DNA from: an uncultured Roseovarius sp.
GTDB taxonomy: Bacteria; Pseudomonadota; Alphaproteobacteria; Rhodobacterales; Rhodobacteraceae
Assembly (NCBI GenBank): GCA_947497295.1
Contig: CANMFU010000001.1
Span: forward strand, 496,001-560,000
Length of the DNA stretch: 64,000 nt
Direction: 5' to 3'
Shown here: in pieces, positions 33,595-45,376 of the stretch
Position numbering within the stretch: the stretch's first letter is position 1
Layout of the letters: each line of letters starts with the position of its first letter
Program-made: the position numbers and the translations under genes
Notes under the pieces: generated by a model
Databases searched by the model: none
Told to the model about the DNA's origin: nothing
What the model saw: the letters and a program-made list of their open reading frames with translations, nothing else

Positions 33595-33625
33595 GGGATC
33601 GGCGGGCAACCGCCGGTCCCTTTCC
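33595..33625 (+). terminator. Terminator of the rplU-rpmA operon
   Basis: An 11-bp stem (GGGATCGGCGG / CCGCCGGTCCC, one G-T pair) with loop GCAA is followed by TTTCCT. It lies 30 nt after rpmA. Confidence 0.8.
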
Positions 33626-33837
33626 TGCTAAACCGCCGAAATCTCTTTGCCGCACGCGGTACGACAAAAAATCAGCATCATGCTCGTGAAGTGAAACCTT
33701 TTTCAACTTCTAAGGCTTAGGAAGGGCAGGCGTGAACTGCGCCGCTGTCAGCCTTCCCGCGGGTCGCGGGCTGGCCATGATCTGCTTGCGGTGCAGTCGC
33801 CAATGATCTGCGAATGCTTCTGGAAAGGAGGCTCGAC

Positions 33838-36588
<2,751 letters not shown>

Positions 36589-36622
36589 CGCGCTGACCCA
36601 AGACCCGGCAAGGAGCCGTTCC

Positions 36623-37888
36623 ATGACCGAAACCACCGATATTCCCGCCCTTATGGCACGCATGGGCGCTTGTGCCCGCGCTGCTGCAACCGAATTGGCA
36701 GTGACCGAATCGGGGCGCAAGGACAGCGCCCTGCGCGGCGCCGCCGATGCGGTCTGGGCGCGCCGCGCGGCGATCATCGAAGCGAACGCCAAGGATGTGG
36801 ACACTGCTCGCGATAAAGGTCTGAGCGACGCGATGATCGACCGCCTTCTGCTGGATGAGGAGCGCATTCGCGCCATCGCCGACGGCCTGCGCGCGGTTGC
36901 CGATCAGCCCGATCCGGTGGGCAAGGTTCTGGCCGAATGGAGCCAGCCCAGCGGCATCCACATCCAGCGCGTGCGCACGCCGCTGGGGGTGATCGGCGTT
37001 ATTTACGAGAGCCGCCCGAACGTGACGGCGGATGCCGGCGCGCTGTGCCTGAAAGCTGGTAATGCGGTCATCCTGCGCGGCGGATCGGAAAGCTATTACA
37101 GCTCACGCGCGATCCATGCCTGCCTCAAACAGGGCTTGCGCGAGGCGGGCTTGCCTGAGGAGGCGATTCAGCTGGTCCCGACGCGTGACCGCGCTGCGGT
37201 GCACGAAATGCTGAAAATGACCGGCACCATCGACGTGATCGTGCCGCGCGGCGGCAAGGAGCTGGTGGGCCTTGTGCAGCGCGAGGCGCGCGTGCCGGTC
37301 TTTGCCCATCTGGAAGGGGTGGTGCATATCTATGTGGACGCCGCAGCCGATGCGGAAAAGGCAATGCGCGTGGTTCTGAACGCAAAGACACGTCGCACCG
37401 GTATCTGCGGTGCGGCTGAATGCCTGCTGATTCACCGCGATCTGGTGGGCGGGCTGGGCAGTGACCTGATCCGTGCGCTGATCGCCGCAGGCGTCGAGGT
37501 GCGCGCCGATGAGGCATTGTCGGTCATCGACGGCACCGTGCCCGCCCGGCAGGAAGATTGGGGCCATGAGTATCTGGACAGTATTATCGCCGCGCGCGTC
37601 GTGGGCGATCTGGGTCTGGCGATCGGGCATATCTCGGAATACGGCTCGCATCACACCGATTGCATCATCACCGAGGATCCAGCGGCAGTGCAGGCGTTCT
37701 TTGCGCAGGTCGACAGTGCGATCCTGATGCATAACACCTCGACCCAGTTTGCCGATGGCGGCGAATTCGGCATGGGGGCGGAGATCGGCATCGCCACGGG
37801 CAAACTGCATGCGCGCGGGCCGGTTGGTGCGGCGCAGTTGACAAGCTTTAAATATCTTGTAACAGGCGACGGCGCGGTGCGCGCCTGA
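36623..37888 (+). CDS. proA: Gamma-glutamyl phosphate reductase
   Basis: The 421-residue enzyme reduces gamma-glutamyl phosphate to glutamate semialdehyde in proline synthesis. Key segments are [36 protein letters not shown], the catalytic cysteine in [13 protein letters not shown], and the closing [22 protein letters not shown] precedes the ATG at 36623; the track adds 17 codons that overlap proB. It forms an operon with proB and probably obgE. Confidence 0.96.
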   Translation: MTETTDIPALMARMGACARAAATELAVTESGRKDSALRGAADAVWARRAAIIEANAKDVDTARDKGLSDAMIDRLLLDEERIRAIADGLRAVADQPDPVGKVLAEWSQPSGIHIQRVRTPLGVIGVIYESRPNVTADAGALCLKAGNAVILRGGSESYYSSRAIHACLKQGLREAGLPEEAIQLVPTRDRAAVHEMLKMTGTIDVIVPRGGKELVGLVQREARVPVFAHLEGVVHIYVDAAADAEKAMRVVLNAKTRRTGICGAAECLLIHRDLVGGLGSDLIRALIAAGVEVRADEALSVIDGTVPARQEDWGHEYLDSIIAARVVGDLGLAIGHISEYGSHHTDCIITEDPAAVQAFFAQVDSAILMHNTSTQFADGGEFGMGAEIGIATGKLHARGPVGAAQLTSFKYLVTGDGAVRA

Positions 37889-37896
37889 CGGGTGCG

Positions 37897-38496
37897 TCAA
37901 AATTGCAAAGTGATGGGGCCAGCCAGCGAAACGACCGCTTGCCGTCCCAGATCGCCCAGCAGCTCTGGGAGCAGCGCGAATTGCACCTGCGCGGCGGGCA
38001 AGTCGTCCAGAGTTTTGGGTAGCGCGCCCGTCAGCAATTCCCAGTGTTCGGGCCGCGGCGCCAGTTTGTCGCCGGTGACTGTCATGGTAATCGCACCGCT
38101 GGTTTGACTGACGGTCATGGCGCCGCCGAATGGGGCGGCCTGTTCGCCGCACAGCATGGCCAGCAACGCCGCCTGCACCACACGGCGCGGCAACGCATCG
38201 TCGATCTGCCAGTCGCAACTGACCTTGCCAGTATAGACAGCGCTCAAAATACTGCGAATTTCATGCGCGCCAATATTCTGCGCGTCGCTTGATAGCCCGA
38301 ACGCAACCCGAAAGAATCGCAGCCGCGCGCTGGCATGCGCAGCACTGTCCGTGACCAAGGCCATTTCCGGCCCGTCCGGCACTCCGGCAAGACCCAAAAG
38401 CTCGAGCCCGTTCGAGATGGCACCCACAGGGCTGATCAGGTCATGACAAATACGCGAGCCTATCAGTGCGCCAAAATTGCGGTTAGGCTGGGTCAT
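37897..38496 (-). CDS. chpT: Histidine phosphotransferase ChpT
   Basis: This 199-residue protein matches ChpT, the dimeric phosphotransfer protein linking the hybrid kinase CckA to CtrA and CpdR in the alphaproteobacterial cell-cycle phosphorelay. The phospho-accepting histidine is in SRICHDLISPVGAISNGLELL, at the dimerisation helix. The C-terminal half is a degenerate ATPase-like domain without nucleotide-binding motifs. AAAGG precedes the ATG at 38496; the longer track form includes the start region of the divergent DUF3553 gene. Confidence 0.88.
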   Translation of the reverse strand: MTQPNRNFGALIGSRICHDLISPVGAISNGLELLGLAGVPDGPEMALVTDSAAHASARLRFFRVAFGLSSDAQNIGAHEIRSILSAVYTGKVSCDWQIDDALPRRVVQAALLAMLCGEQAAPFGGAMTVSQTSGAITMTVTGDKLAPRPEHWELLTGALPKTLDDLPAAQVQFALLPELLGDLGRQAVVSLAGPITLQF

Positions 38497-38523
38497 GTTT
38501 TTCCTTTCAGCACAGGTGAGGCC

Positions 38524-38706
38524 ATGAATGACTTCGCGGCATTTCTTGAGCCCGGCATGCGCGTTGAAGCACCCAGCCATCCCGAATGGGGTGTGGGCCA
38601 GGTGCAGTCGAATGTGGCGGGCAAGGTCACGGTTAATTTCCCCGATATGGGCAAGATGGTGATAGAGACCAGCCGCGTCATGCTGCTGCCCGTCTTTGAT
38701 CCCTGA
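38524..38706 (+). CDS. DUF3553 small protein
   Basis: The 60-residue product is a DUF3553 protein (EPGMRVEAPSHPEWGVGQVQSNVAGKVTVNFPDMGKMVI), an SH3-like beta-barrel similar to the domain found at the end of UvrD-like helicases and CarD-like proteins. It is likely to bind RNA polymerase or nucleic acid. GGTGAGG lies just before the ATG. It is divergent from chpT with 27 nt between starts. Confidence 0.85.
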   Translation: MNDFAAFLEPGMRVEAPSHPEWGVGQVQSNVAGKVTVNFPDMGKMVIETSRVMLLPVFDP

Positions 38707-38712
38707 TGTTGG

Positions 38713-38728
38713 TTACCAAATGATTAAC
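38713..38728 (+). promoter_or_regulatory. CtrA-box-like site upstream of olsB
   Basis: The sequence TTAC-N7-TTAAC differs at one base from the CtrA consensus TTAA-N7-TTAAC. It lies 125 nt upstream of olsB and just after DUF3553, near chpT. One such match can occur by chance. Confidence 0.25.
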
Positions 38729-38852
38729 GCAGGTCAGTTCAATCCTGAGTAGCACGGTCGTCGCTGTGCATCACGTCTCAATTTGCGCCGATGTTGCCAT
38801 TGACCGCTTCGGCCCATAGAAAGCGTCCGAGTTCACGCTCCCCGAGGACAGA

Positions 38853-39644
38853 ATGAATACCCGCGCGGCCTGCACAAGTCCCCTTCCTGATTTTGAGGTC
38901 ACACTGGCCCGCGGTGCGGCAGATATACGCGCGGCGCAGCGCTTGCGCTACCGCGTGTTCGTACAGGAATTGGGCGGGGGCGGCCTGATGGTTGACAGTG
39001 ACGCGGGCATCGAGGCGGACCGGTTCGACGAGTGGTTCGATCATCTTCTGCTGCGCGACCGGAATTTGCCCGATGGGCCGGACGATCAGGTGATCGGCGT
39101 ATATCGCCTGCTGCGTGCCGATCAGGCGGCGGATGCAGGTCAGTTCTATTCCGAAGATGAATACGACCTTTCGGTGTTGCGCGCATCCGGGCGCAATCTG
39201 CTGGAACTGGGCCGCTCTTGTGTGGATGCGCGATATCGTGGCGGGCCAGCGCTGCTGCATCTGTGGCAGGCTCTGGCGGGCTATGTGAAAGATCACGGCG
39301 CAGAGGTTCTGTTCGGTGTCGCCAGTTTTCATGGCACAGACACGGACGCGCTGGCCGCGCCGCTGTCATTGCTGCATCACCGCCATAGCGCCCCGGCAGA
39401 GCTGAGTGCGCGGTCGCTCCGCTACCAGCCGATGAATCTGATCACACCTGAGGCGCTGGACCGCCGGGCCGCGATGTTGCAGGTGCCGCCGTTGATCAAG
39501 GCCTATCTGCGGCTTGGCGGCTATGTCGGCGACGGGGCCTTTATCGACACTAAGTTCAATACAACGGATGTCTGCCTGATTTTGGATACTGCTCGGCTAG
39601 GATCGCTCCACCGGGCGCTATACGCGCCGACTGGCAGATCATGA
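38853..39644 (+). CDS. olsB: Ornithine-acyl-ACP N-acyltransferase OlsB
   Basis: This 263-residue GNAT-like enzyme transfers a 3-hydroxyacyl chain from ACP to ornithine, the first step of ornithine-lipid synthesis. Family segments are AAQRLRYRVFVQELGGGG, DHLLLRD, VIGVYRLLR, LELGRSCVDARYRGG, and FGVASFHGTDTDALAAPLSLLHH. GAGGA precedes the ATG. The stop overlaps the olsA start in ATGA, so the two enzymes are translated together. Confidence 0.93.
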   Translation: MNTRAACTSPLPDFEVTLARGAADIRAAQRLRYRVFVQELGGGGLMVDSDAGIEADRFDEWFDHLLLRDRNLPDGPDDQVIGVYRLLRADQAADAGQFYSEDEYDLSVLRASGRNLLELGRSCVDARYRGGPALLHLWQALAGYVKDHGAEVLFGVASFHGTDTDALAAPLSLLHHRHSAPAELSARSLRYQPMNLITPEALDRRAAMLQVPPLIKAYLRLGGYVGDGAFIDTKFNTTDVCLILDTARLGSLHRALYAPTGRS

Positions 39645-40471
39645 TGGTGCCGCATTGGCCCCGGACCGAACCTGAGCCGATTGCGCCCGGATTGGCGGGA
39701 CGCTTGCGGATCGCCATACGCGCGGCAGCGCTGGTAAGTGTTCTGGCGGTGCTTTTGCCGCTTTTGTTGCTGATCCGCGTGATCGAGCGGCCGCTGGCGG
39801 GTCTGCGCCGGCCCGTGTCTGGCTATGTCGTGCAGTGGTTTTTCTGCGCCTGTGTGGCCATTGCGGGGCTGCGCCTTAAACTGCGGGGCACACCCATGGC
39901 ACAGCCAGGTGCCGTGGTGGCAAATCACGCCTCATGGCTGGATATTTTGGTGCTAAACGCGCGGCATCGCATTGTTTTCGTGTCCAAATCCGAAGTATCC
40001 GGGTGGCCAGTCATTGGCTATCTGGCGCGTGCCGCCGGTACGCTGTTTATCCGCCGTGACGCGCGCGATGCGCAAGCGCAGACCTCTGCGCTGGAGGCAA
40101 GGCTGCTGGCCCGTCAGCAGCTGGTTTTCTTTCCTGAAGGCACGTCGACCGACGGTCTGCGCGTGTTTCCATTCAAGCCGACCCTGTTTCAATCCTTCTT
40201 CGCGCCGGGGTTGAAAGATATGATGCATGTGCAGCCGGTCACAGTGATCTACTACGCGCCGAGGGGCGCGGACGCGGCGTTTTATGGCTGGTTTGGCGAT
40301 ATGGATTTTGCGCCTCATGCCGCGCAAGTCTTTGCCGCGCGGCGCGGCGGGCGGGTGGAGCTGATTTACCACAGGCCGCTGCGCGTTGCGGATTTCGATA
40401 ATCGCAAGGCGTTGGCTGCCGAGGCAGAGCGGATGGTGCGAAGCGCAATGCCGCTAGAGCGGCAGGGATGA
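39641..40471 (+). CDS. olsA: Lyso-ornithine lipid O-acyltransferase OlsA
   Basis: The 276-residue protein is a PlsC-type acyltransferase that adds the second acyl chain to lyso-ornithine lipid, and may also use lysophosphatidate. An N-terminal membrane anchor (VLAVLLPLLLLIRVIE, residues 34-49) is followed by the catalytic NHASWLD (NHX4D form, residues 95-101) and FPEGTSTDG. It is the second gene of the olsBA operon; the ornithine-lipid membrane component is typical of Rhodobacterales. It ends 5 nt before the convergent ThiE-like gene. Confidence 0.92.
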   Translation: MMVPHWPRTEPEPIAPGLAGRLRIAIRAAALVSVLAVLLPLLLLIRVIERPLAGLRRPVSGYVVQWFFCACVAIAGLRLKLRGTPMAQPGAVVANHASWLDILVLNARHRIVFVSKSEVSGWPVIGYLARAAGTLFIRRDARDAQAQTSALEARLLARQQLVFFPEGTSTDGLRVFPFKPTLFQSFFAPGLKDMMHVQPVTVIYYAPRGADAAFYGWFGDMDFAPHAAQVFAARRGGRVELIYHRPLRVADFDNRKALAAEAERMVRSAMPLERQG

Positions 40472-40476
40472 CCGCT

Positions 40477-41097
40477 TTACCCCATGGCGCGGATCAAATG
40501 TCCAAGTGCGGCAGCTGGATCTGCTTGATCCCAAATCTCATCCCCGATCCCAAAGAAATCGGTGGCTGGCGCCAGCGCGGTGATTAATTCCCCGTTCAGC
40601 GCGCCCTCGGCCACGACGGGCAGCTCAATCATCTCGCTCCACCAGCCGAACAGCTCAGGCTCGGCCTGCTCGCCATCACCTAGCCCGGTGGCTCCGACCG
40701 GGCCAAAGGCGATGTAATCGGCGCCGGCTTCGCCTGCGTTCATTCCCTCATGGCGCGATTGTGCGCAAAAGGCACCGATGATGGCATCGGGCCCAAGCGC
40801 CTTGCGGGCCTTGCGCACGGAGCGGGCGCCATCGGGCAAATGCACGCCATCAAGGCCCAGCCGCTCGGCCAGACTGATATGGCTGGCGATCACCATCGCG
40901 ACCTCGCGCGCATGGCAGACCTCGCGGCAGGCATCGGCGGCGCGCGCGATACGGTCCTCGTCACGAGTGGACATTGCCACCCGCAGGCAGGCGACGGGCT
41001 GTGCATCCAGCACGGCGGCCAGGCTGTCCCGAAACTGGCTGAGGTCAAATTCCGCCGGGGTGATCAGATAAATCTGTGGCTGCTCTTGGTCACTCAT
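40477..41097 (-). CDS. ThiE-like TIM-barrel protein (thiamine phosphate synthase paralogue)
   Basis: This 206-residue protein has the ThiE fold: YLITPAEFDLSQF, ASHISLAERLGLDGVHLPDGARS, IGAFCAQSRHEGMNAGEAGADYIAFGPV and VVAEGAL. Some catalytic features of true ThiE seem changed: the vQlReK lysine is replaced (ACLRVAM) and the TPTK loop after FGPV is missing (GATGLGDG). It may act on another phosphate substrate or be a degenerate paralogue. The start at 41097 is supported by GAGGGAG upstream; the track's longer form adds 20 codons. A genuine ThiE elsewhere is expected. Confidence 0.7.
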   Translation of the reverse strand: MSDQEQPQIYLITPAEFDLSQFRDSLAAVLDAQPVACLRVAMSTRDEDRIARAADACREVCHAREVAMVIASHISLAERLGLDGVHLPDGARSVRKARKALGPDAIIGAFCAQSRHEGMNAGEAGADYIAFGPVGATGLGDGEQAEPELFGWWSEMIELPVVAEGALNGELITALAPATDFFGIGDEIWDQADPAAALGHLIRAMG

Positions 41098-41331
41098 GTC
41101 CGGCGCTCCCTCATCTGGTGTTGCGTCGCTATAGCGCAGCTTGCCAAGCTGCGCCACTGGTCACACCGCGGCGATGATTGTCGGTTCGAGGCGACGTCTA
41201 CACCCCGGCCATCCCTGCCTGTCAGCGGAACGCGCCGGGCAGGCTTCTAAGTCTCGCGGTGAACCGCGCAGACCGAAAATTCGATGCGTGTGATCCACGG
41301 CGCGTCTTTTGGCTTAGTTCATTATGACCAG

Positions 41332-41682
41332 TCAGGTGCAGATACGCTCGGCTTGTTTGGCATAGTCCGAATAGGATTTCCAAAACCTCTTGTCGGCGGC
41401 GCTGCTGGATTGGCGGATATCCTGTGCGGCTTGCGGATTGGAATAGAATTTTATCGCGCGCCTCTGATCGCTGCTTGAAAGATTCTGGTTTGCCACGGCT
41501 TGTATGCAACCGCACAGATAATCCGAGCGTACCTTGCGATCCGAGGCAAGGCAGGCCGATTTGATCGGGCCGCTGGCCGTGGGCGCATAAAGCGGGGATG
41601 CGCCGCGACCGCCTTTTGACCGGTTTCCACCGCCACATCCGGCCAGCACCAGAATCATACCGAGGATTAGGATGTTCTTCAT
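41332..41682 (-). CDS. Small conserved lipoprotein
   Basis: The 116-residue lipoprotein has a short signal with lipobox (ILILGMILVLAGCGGG). The mature part has three cysteines (SACLAS, YLCGCIQAV) and a closing KSYSDYAKQAERICT. Similar short lipoproteins are common in Roseobacter genomes; I know of no demonstrated function. It lies between the ThiE-like gene and lepA, divergent from lepA. Confidence 0.75.
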   Translation of the reverse strand: MKNILILGMILVLAGCGGGNRSKGGRGASPLYAPTASGPIKSACLASDRKVRSDYLCGCIQAVANQNLSSSDQRRAIKFYSNPQAAQDIRQSSSAADKRFWKSYSDYAKQAERICT

Positions 41683-41814
41683 TGCGACTGCCTCACATCT
41701 GATCTGGGGTTCTTTCCCCAGCTTGCCTGTTTGCCGCCTTTCTGCCTGATCGGCCCGGAGTTTTCAATGCACAAGATACCCACACGCAATCGCGGCCCCG
41801 CCGTGCGATCCAGC

Positions 41815-41843
41815 TTGACCAAATCCTTGTTTCACACCATATC
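41815..41843 (+). promoter_or_regulatory. Candidate lepA promoter overlapping its start
   Basis: TTGACC (41815-41820) and CATATC (41838-41843) stand 17 nt apart, and initiation about 7 nt later would fall at or next to the lepA ATG at 41850. No Shine-Dalgarno is visible there, so the transcript may be leaderless. Confidence 0.35.
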
Positions 41844-41849
41844 AGCGCC

Positions 41850-43649
41850 ATGACTGACCTCGCACATATTCGCAATTTCTCGATCGTCGCGCATATCGAT
41901 CATGGGAAATCCACGCTTGCCGATCGCCTGATCCAGCAGACGAACACCGTTGCCGAGCGTGACATGAAGGAACAGATGCTGGACAGCATGGATATCGAGC
42001 GCGAGCGCGGTATTACCATCAAGGCGCAGACCGTCCGCATCAACTATACCGCGCTGAACGGCGAGGAATATGTGCTGAACCTGATCGACACGCCCGGCCA
42101 TGTCGATTTCGCATACGAGGTCAGCCGCTCCATGCGCGCGGTCGAGGGATCGCTGCTGGTGGTGGATTCCACGCAGGGCGTGGAGGCCCAGACGCTGGCC
42201 AATGTTTACACCGCAATCGACGCGGGCCACGAGATTATTCCGGTCCTGAACAAGATCGACCTGCCCGCCACAGATTGCGAACGCGTCGCCGAGCAGATCG
42301 AGGACGTGATCGGCATCGACGCCAGCGGCGCGATCCGCGTCAGCGCCAAGACGGGGCAGGGCATCGTCGAGACGCTGGAGGCGATCATCACGCATTTGCC
42401 GCCGCCCGCAGGCGACCGCGATGCGCCGCTCAAGGCGATGCTGGTCGACAGCTGGTATGACGCGTATTTGGGAGTGATCGTTCTGGTACGCATCATGGAC
42501 GGCATCCTGAAAAAGGGCGACCGGGTGCGCATGATGCAGAATGGATCGGTCCATCAGGTCGAACGAATCGGCGTGTTTCGTCCTGCTATGACCGTGGTCG
42601 ACCAACTGGCGCCGGGCGAGATCGGGTTTATTACCGCGTCGATCAAGCAGGTCCGTGATACCAAGGTTGGCGACACGATCACACTCGACAAGGCACCGTG
42701 CGCTGCGCCTTTGCCGGGGTTCAAACCTTCAGTTCCGGTGGTGTTCTGTGGTCTTTTCCCGGTGGACTCCGCCGAGTTTGAGGATCTGCGTGACGCCATC
42801 GAAAAGCTGGCGCTGAACGACGCCTCCTTTACCTACGAAATGGAGACGTCGGCGGCGCTCGGGTTTGGGTTTCGTTGCGGATTTCTCGGCCTGCTGCATC
42901 TTGAGGTTATTCGCGACCGGGTGGAGCGTGAATATAATATCGACCTGATCACAACGGCGCCGTCGGTGATTTACAACGTGTTCATGCGTGATGGCACGCT
43001 TATGCCGCTGCACAACCCGGCAGATATGCCAGACATGTCGACCGTCGATCATGTGGAAGAGCCGCGGATCAAGGCGACGATTTTGGTACCAGACGAATAT
43101 CTGGGCGACGTATTGAAGCTCTGCCAGGATCGGCGCGGCGTTCAGATGGATCTGACCTATGCTGGTAGCCGCGCAATGGTGGTCTATGACTTGCCACTGA
43201 ACGAAGTGGTATTCGATTTCTATGACCGCTTGAAATCGGTGACGAAAGGGTATGCCAGTTTTGACTATCAGATCATCGGCTATCGCACGGATCATTTGGT
43301 GAAAATGTCGATCCTCGTCAATGATGAGCCTGTAGATGCCCTATCGATGATGGTCCACCGCGATCGCGCCGAAGCGCGTGGCCGTGCCATGGTCGAAAAA
43401 CTGAAGGACCTCATCCCGCGGCACATGTTCAAAATACCGATTCAGGCTGCGATCGGCGGGAAAGTCATCGCGCGAGAGACGCTTTCGGCAATGCGCAAGG
43501 ATGTAACTGCAAAATGCTACGGTGGCGATGCAACCCGCAAAAAGAAACTGCTGGAAAAGCAGAAAGCGGGCAAGAAGAAGATGCGCCAATTCGGCAAGGT
43601 CGACATACCGCAAGAGGCCTTCATTTCCGCGCTCAAGATGGATAGCTGA
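41850..43649 (+). CDS. lepA: Elongation factor 4 (LepA)
   Basis: The 599-residue translational GTPase matches EF4/LepA, which binds stalled or mistranslocated ribosomes. G1 is [17 protein letters not shown]3 DTPGHVDF and G4 NKIDLP; the LepA-specific C-terminus contains [30 protein letters not shown]. Length is standard. The gene is apparently monocistronic, followed by a 586-nt gene-poor region. Confidence 0.98.
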   Translation: MTDLAHIRNFSIVAHIDHGKSTLADRLIQQTNTVAERDMKEQMLDSMDIERERGITIKAQTVRINYTALNGEEYVLNLIDTPGHVDFAYEVSRSMRAVEGSLLVVDSTQGVEAQTLANVYTAIDAGHEIIPVLNKIDLPATDCERVAEQIEDVIGIDASGAIRVSAKTGQGIVETLEAIITHLPPPAGDRDAPLKAMLVDSWYDAYLGVIVLVRIMDGILKKGDRVRMMQNGSVHQVERIGVFRPAMTVVDQLAPGEIGFITASIKQVRDTKVGDTITLDKAPCAAPLPGFKPSVPVVFCGLFPVDSAEFEDLRDAIEKLALNDASFTYEMETSAALGFGFRCGFLGLLHLEVIRDRVEREYNIDLITTAPSVIYNVFMRDGTLMPLHNPADMPDMSTVDHVEEPRIKATILVPDEYLGDVLKLCQDRRGVQMDLTYAGSRAMVVYDLPLNEVVFDFYDRLKSVTKGYASFDYQIIGYRTDHLVKMSILVNDEPVDALSMMVHRDRAEARGRAMVEKLKDLIPRHMFKIPIQAAIGGKVIARETLSAMRKDVTAKCYGGDATRKKKLLEKQKAGKKKMRQFGKVDIPQEAFISALKMDS

Positions 43650-44235
43650 GGCGCCCACGCGCCTTAAGACACGATCAATTCGGACACCGCCATGTTGCGA
43701 AGGCTGGAGAAGGGCCATCCATCCGGATGCCCGACCCAACCGTATCGGGCAGGAGCAGAGTGGCAGTTTTCTACACATCGCGGGACGTCCGCTGTGCATC
43801 TGATGCGCTTTACTTTTAGGGATATGCGGCTTTGATCCCTGTTGGTCATGCGGCCACCTGCTGATGTGCGACGCTTGGCAACAAGCGCTGTTTTCAAGCC
43901 CATCACATGCACAGCTGAACACGACTGCGCCGTTGACAGGCTCCCGACAGCGTAAATCGCATTCGGCAGTACGGTCACAGCGTGTCCGTTAGCGCCATGA
44001 AGGCGCACTACGTCGTCATGTGCCGCCGATAGCGATCTCATCTATTATAGTGCGAGGGCACGAAGCATGAAGTGAACAGGACCGCTGAAAATATCTGAAT
44101 TTGGATTCCTGATCAGGCCCCACCATCCCTCAGGTAGATTAACCAAGAGTCATCTTTGAGGGAATTTTTTGGGGAAACTTAAGGCGGCCCTCCACAAGAG
44201 CCGCCTTGGATTCGGATGGCATGCAGAATGACGCT
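43650..44235. other. Gene-poor region downstream of lepA
   Basis: No convincing ORF, RNA gene or repeat is visible; track ORFs here lack ribosome sites and family motifs. There is a short hairpin just after lepA (43649-43664, GGCGC/GCGCC) and another stem at 44181-44207 (AAGGCGGC/GCCGCCTT), either of which could be a weak terminator (the latter for the entericidin gene reading leftwards). Base composition is more AT-rich and less biased than neighbouring coding DNA. Confidence 0.5.
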
Positions 44236-44355
44236 TTAATTTGCTTCTTCTTCGATCGCCTCTCCTGCGTTTTGAACGTCACGCCCGAAGCCCTCGGTTG
44301 TCTCGCAGGCGGCAAGGCCCAAGACTGCGATTATGGCGAAGGTAACTTTCAACAT
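44236..44355 (-). CDS. Entericidin-like small lipoprotein
   Basis: A 39-residue peptide starts MLKVTFAIIAVLGLAAC, a lipoprotein signal ending in lipobox LAAC, and continues ETTEGFGRDVQNAGEAIEEEA. This is the entericidin A/B pattern: a tiny membrane lipoprotein seen as an antidote/toxin in enteric bacteria, but widespread in alphaproteobacteria. AAGGA precedes the ATG. The track gives an over-long 100-residue version. A good promoter lies upstream. Confidence 0.85.
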   Translation of the reverse strand: MLKVTFAIIAVLGLAACETTEGFGRDVQNAGEAIEEEAN

Positions 44356-44422
44356 TTTCACATTTCCTTTATCATTGCGTGGGGTGAACGCTCCGACTAG
44401 GAATAGGTTCCGACCGGAAGGC

Positions 44423-44450
44423 ATTATTTGCCTTGCCTGATATGGATCAA
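44423..44450 (-). promoter_or_regulatory. Entericidin promoter
   Basis: On the minus strand TTGATC (complement of 44445-44450) and AATAAT (complement of 44423-44428) are 16 nt apart, 68 nt before the entericidin ATG. The -10 matches 5 of 6 consensus bases. Confidence 0.55.
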
Positions 44451-44511
44451 GGCAGGTCAATGCACTGCCGGTCATAAAGGCGAAAATTGACCCCAGAGAC
44501 GGAGCGGGACC

Positions 44512-44697
44512 ATGTGGCGATTGGCCGGTATTTTGCATCTTTTCATCGGATCGACCCTTGCGGGCAGTGCTATCGTTGCTGGGCTCGTCATGGGATATGA
44601 TGACATGAACGGTGTTCTGATCGCCGCAGCGCTTGGATTTGTTATCAGCTTTCCAGTGACGTGGCTGATTGCGCGCCAGTTGTGGGAGAATCGCTAA
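44512..44697 (+). CDS. Two-span small membrane protein
   Basis: A 61-residue peptide with two hydrophobic helices (LAGILHLFIGSTLAGSAIVAGLVMG and VLIAAALGFVISFPVTWLIAR), separated by an acidic turn. GGAG stands 7 nt before the ATG. It resembles a family of short roseobacter inner-membrane proteins, but I assign no function. It is divergent from the entericidin gene. Confidence 0.65.
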   Translation: MWRLAGILHLFIGSTLAGSAIVAGLVMGYDDMNGVLIAAALGFVISFPVTWLIARQLWENR

Positions 44698-44795
44698 TAG
44701 CGCGCGGCCCGGTCACGCGGTCCTATTAAATTGACAGCCGCGCCCGCTCGGTTACCAGAGCGCGTAGCGAGCCGAGGCTGCATATCCAGATAAAG

Positions 44796-44990
44796 ATGTA
44801 CAGTACGTGTGTGTTTCGGACCGCTTCGCGCGCTATGATAGCGAGTGCGACAGCGATATTGCTGGGCGCACCTGCCATGGCGCAACAGCAGGTTGTGATG
44901 ATCATAGCGACGGTAAATTACGCACCTGCCCATCTGGCGCCCTCGGTGGCAGATGTCGGGATTCGCCGCAACGTGTCACATGAGAATTAG
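44796..44990 (+). CDS. Possible small secreted peptide (doubtful)
   Basis: A 64-codon ORF encodes a hydrophobic stretch ending in ALILLGAPAMAQ-like sequence (seen: ATAILLGAPAMAQQQ), which resembles a signal peptide, then about 35 residues with no recognisable family. No clear ribosome site precedes the ATG. It may be a remnant of a larger gene or spurious. Confidence 0.25.
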   Translation: MYSTCVFRTASRAMIASATAILLGAPAMAQQQVVMIIATVNYAPAHLAPSVADVGIRRNVSHEN

Positions 44991-45305
44991 TGCCCCGCAG
45001 GTTCGCAGCCTATTTCAGTCGAAGGGGTCTACCAGCTGCGGCAGGGCCAAATCGCGACCAGAACTACCAGCAGGCGATGAAGCATTTAGCGCCGCGTGTG
45101 CGCCATAGCAATGTGCGCCATCACTGTGCGCACGGAAACTAACGGCTCGCTTGGCGCCCGAGACGGCTCGTAACGATTGAGCACACGCGGCACCGCCATT
45201 TTAGTATGAACTCCGCAAAAGGATGGTCCAACCGGATCATCCCTTTGTGTTCAAGCGGAGGCTTCTCAACCGGTCAAACGGTCATAGCGATCGTGCAAAC
45301 GCAAA
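44991..45305. other. Gene-poor region between small ORFs and bactofilin
   Basis: No convincing gene is visible. Three short near-repeats of TGTGCGC(C/A) occur at 45097-45105, 45112-45120 and 45125-45133, and two ACGGCTCG copies lie near 45140-45175. These look like low-level sequence repetition without clear function. Confidence 0.4.
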
Positions 45306-45333
45306 CCGCCCCAAACCGGTGTGGAAGGGGCGG
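45306..45333 (-). terminator. Probable terminator of the M23-bactofilin operon
   Basis: On the minus strand CCGCCCC...GGGGCGG pairing (7 bp) with a 14-nt loop is followed by TTTGCGTTTG, about 44 nt after the bactofilin stop. Confidence 0.5.
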
Positions 45334-45376
45334 CGGATCTAACTATGGTGTGGCGTAAGTCGAACCAGCGGGCGAA

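Noticed and set aside
43664-44041. 125-residue minus-strand ORF after lepA
   Set aside because: No ribosome site, no recognisable domain, and atypical composition.
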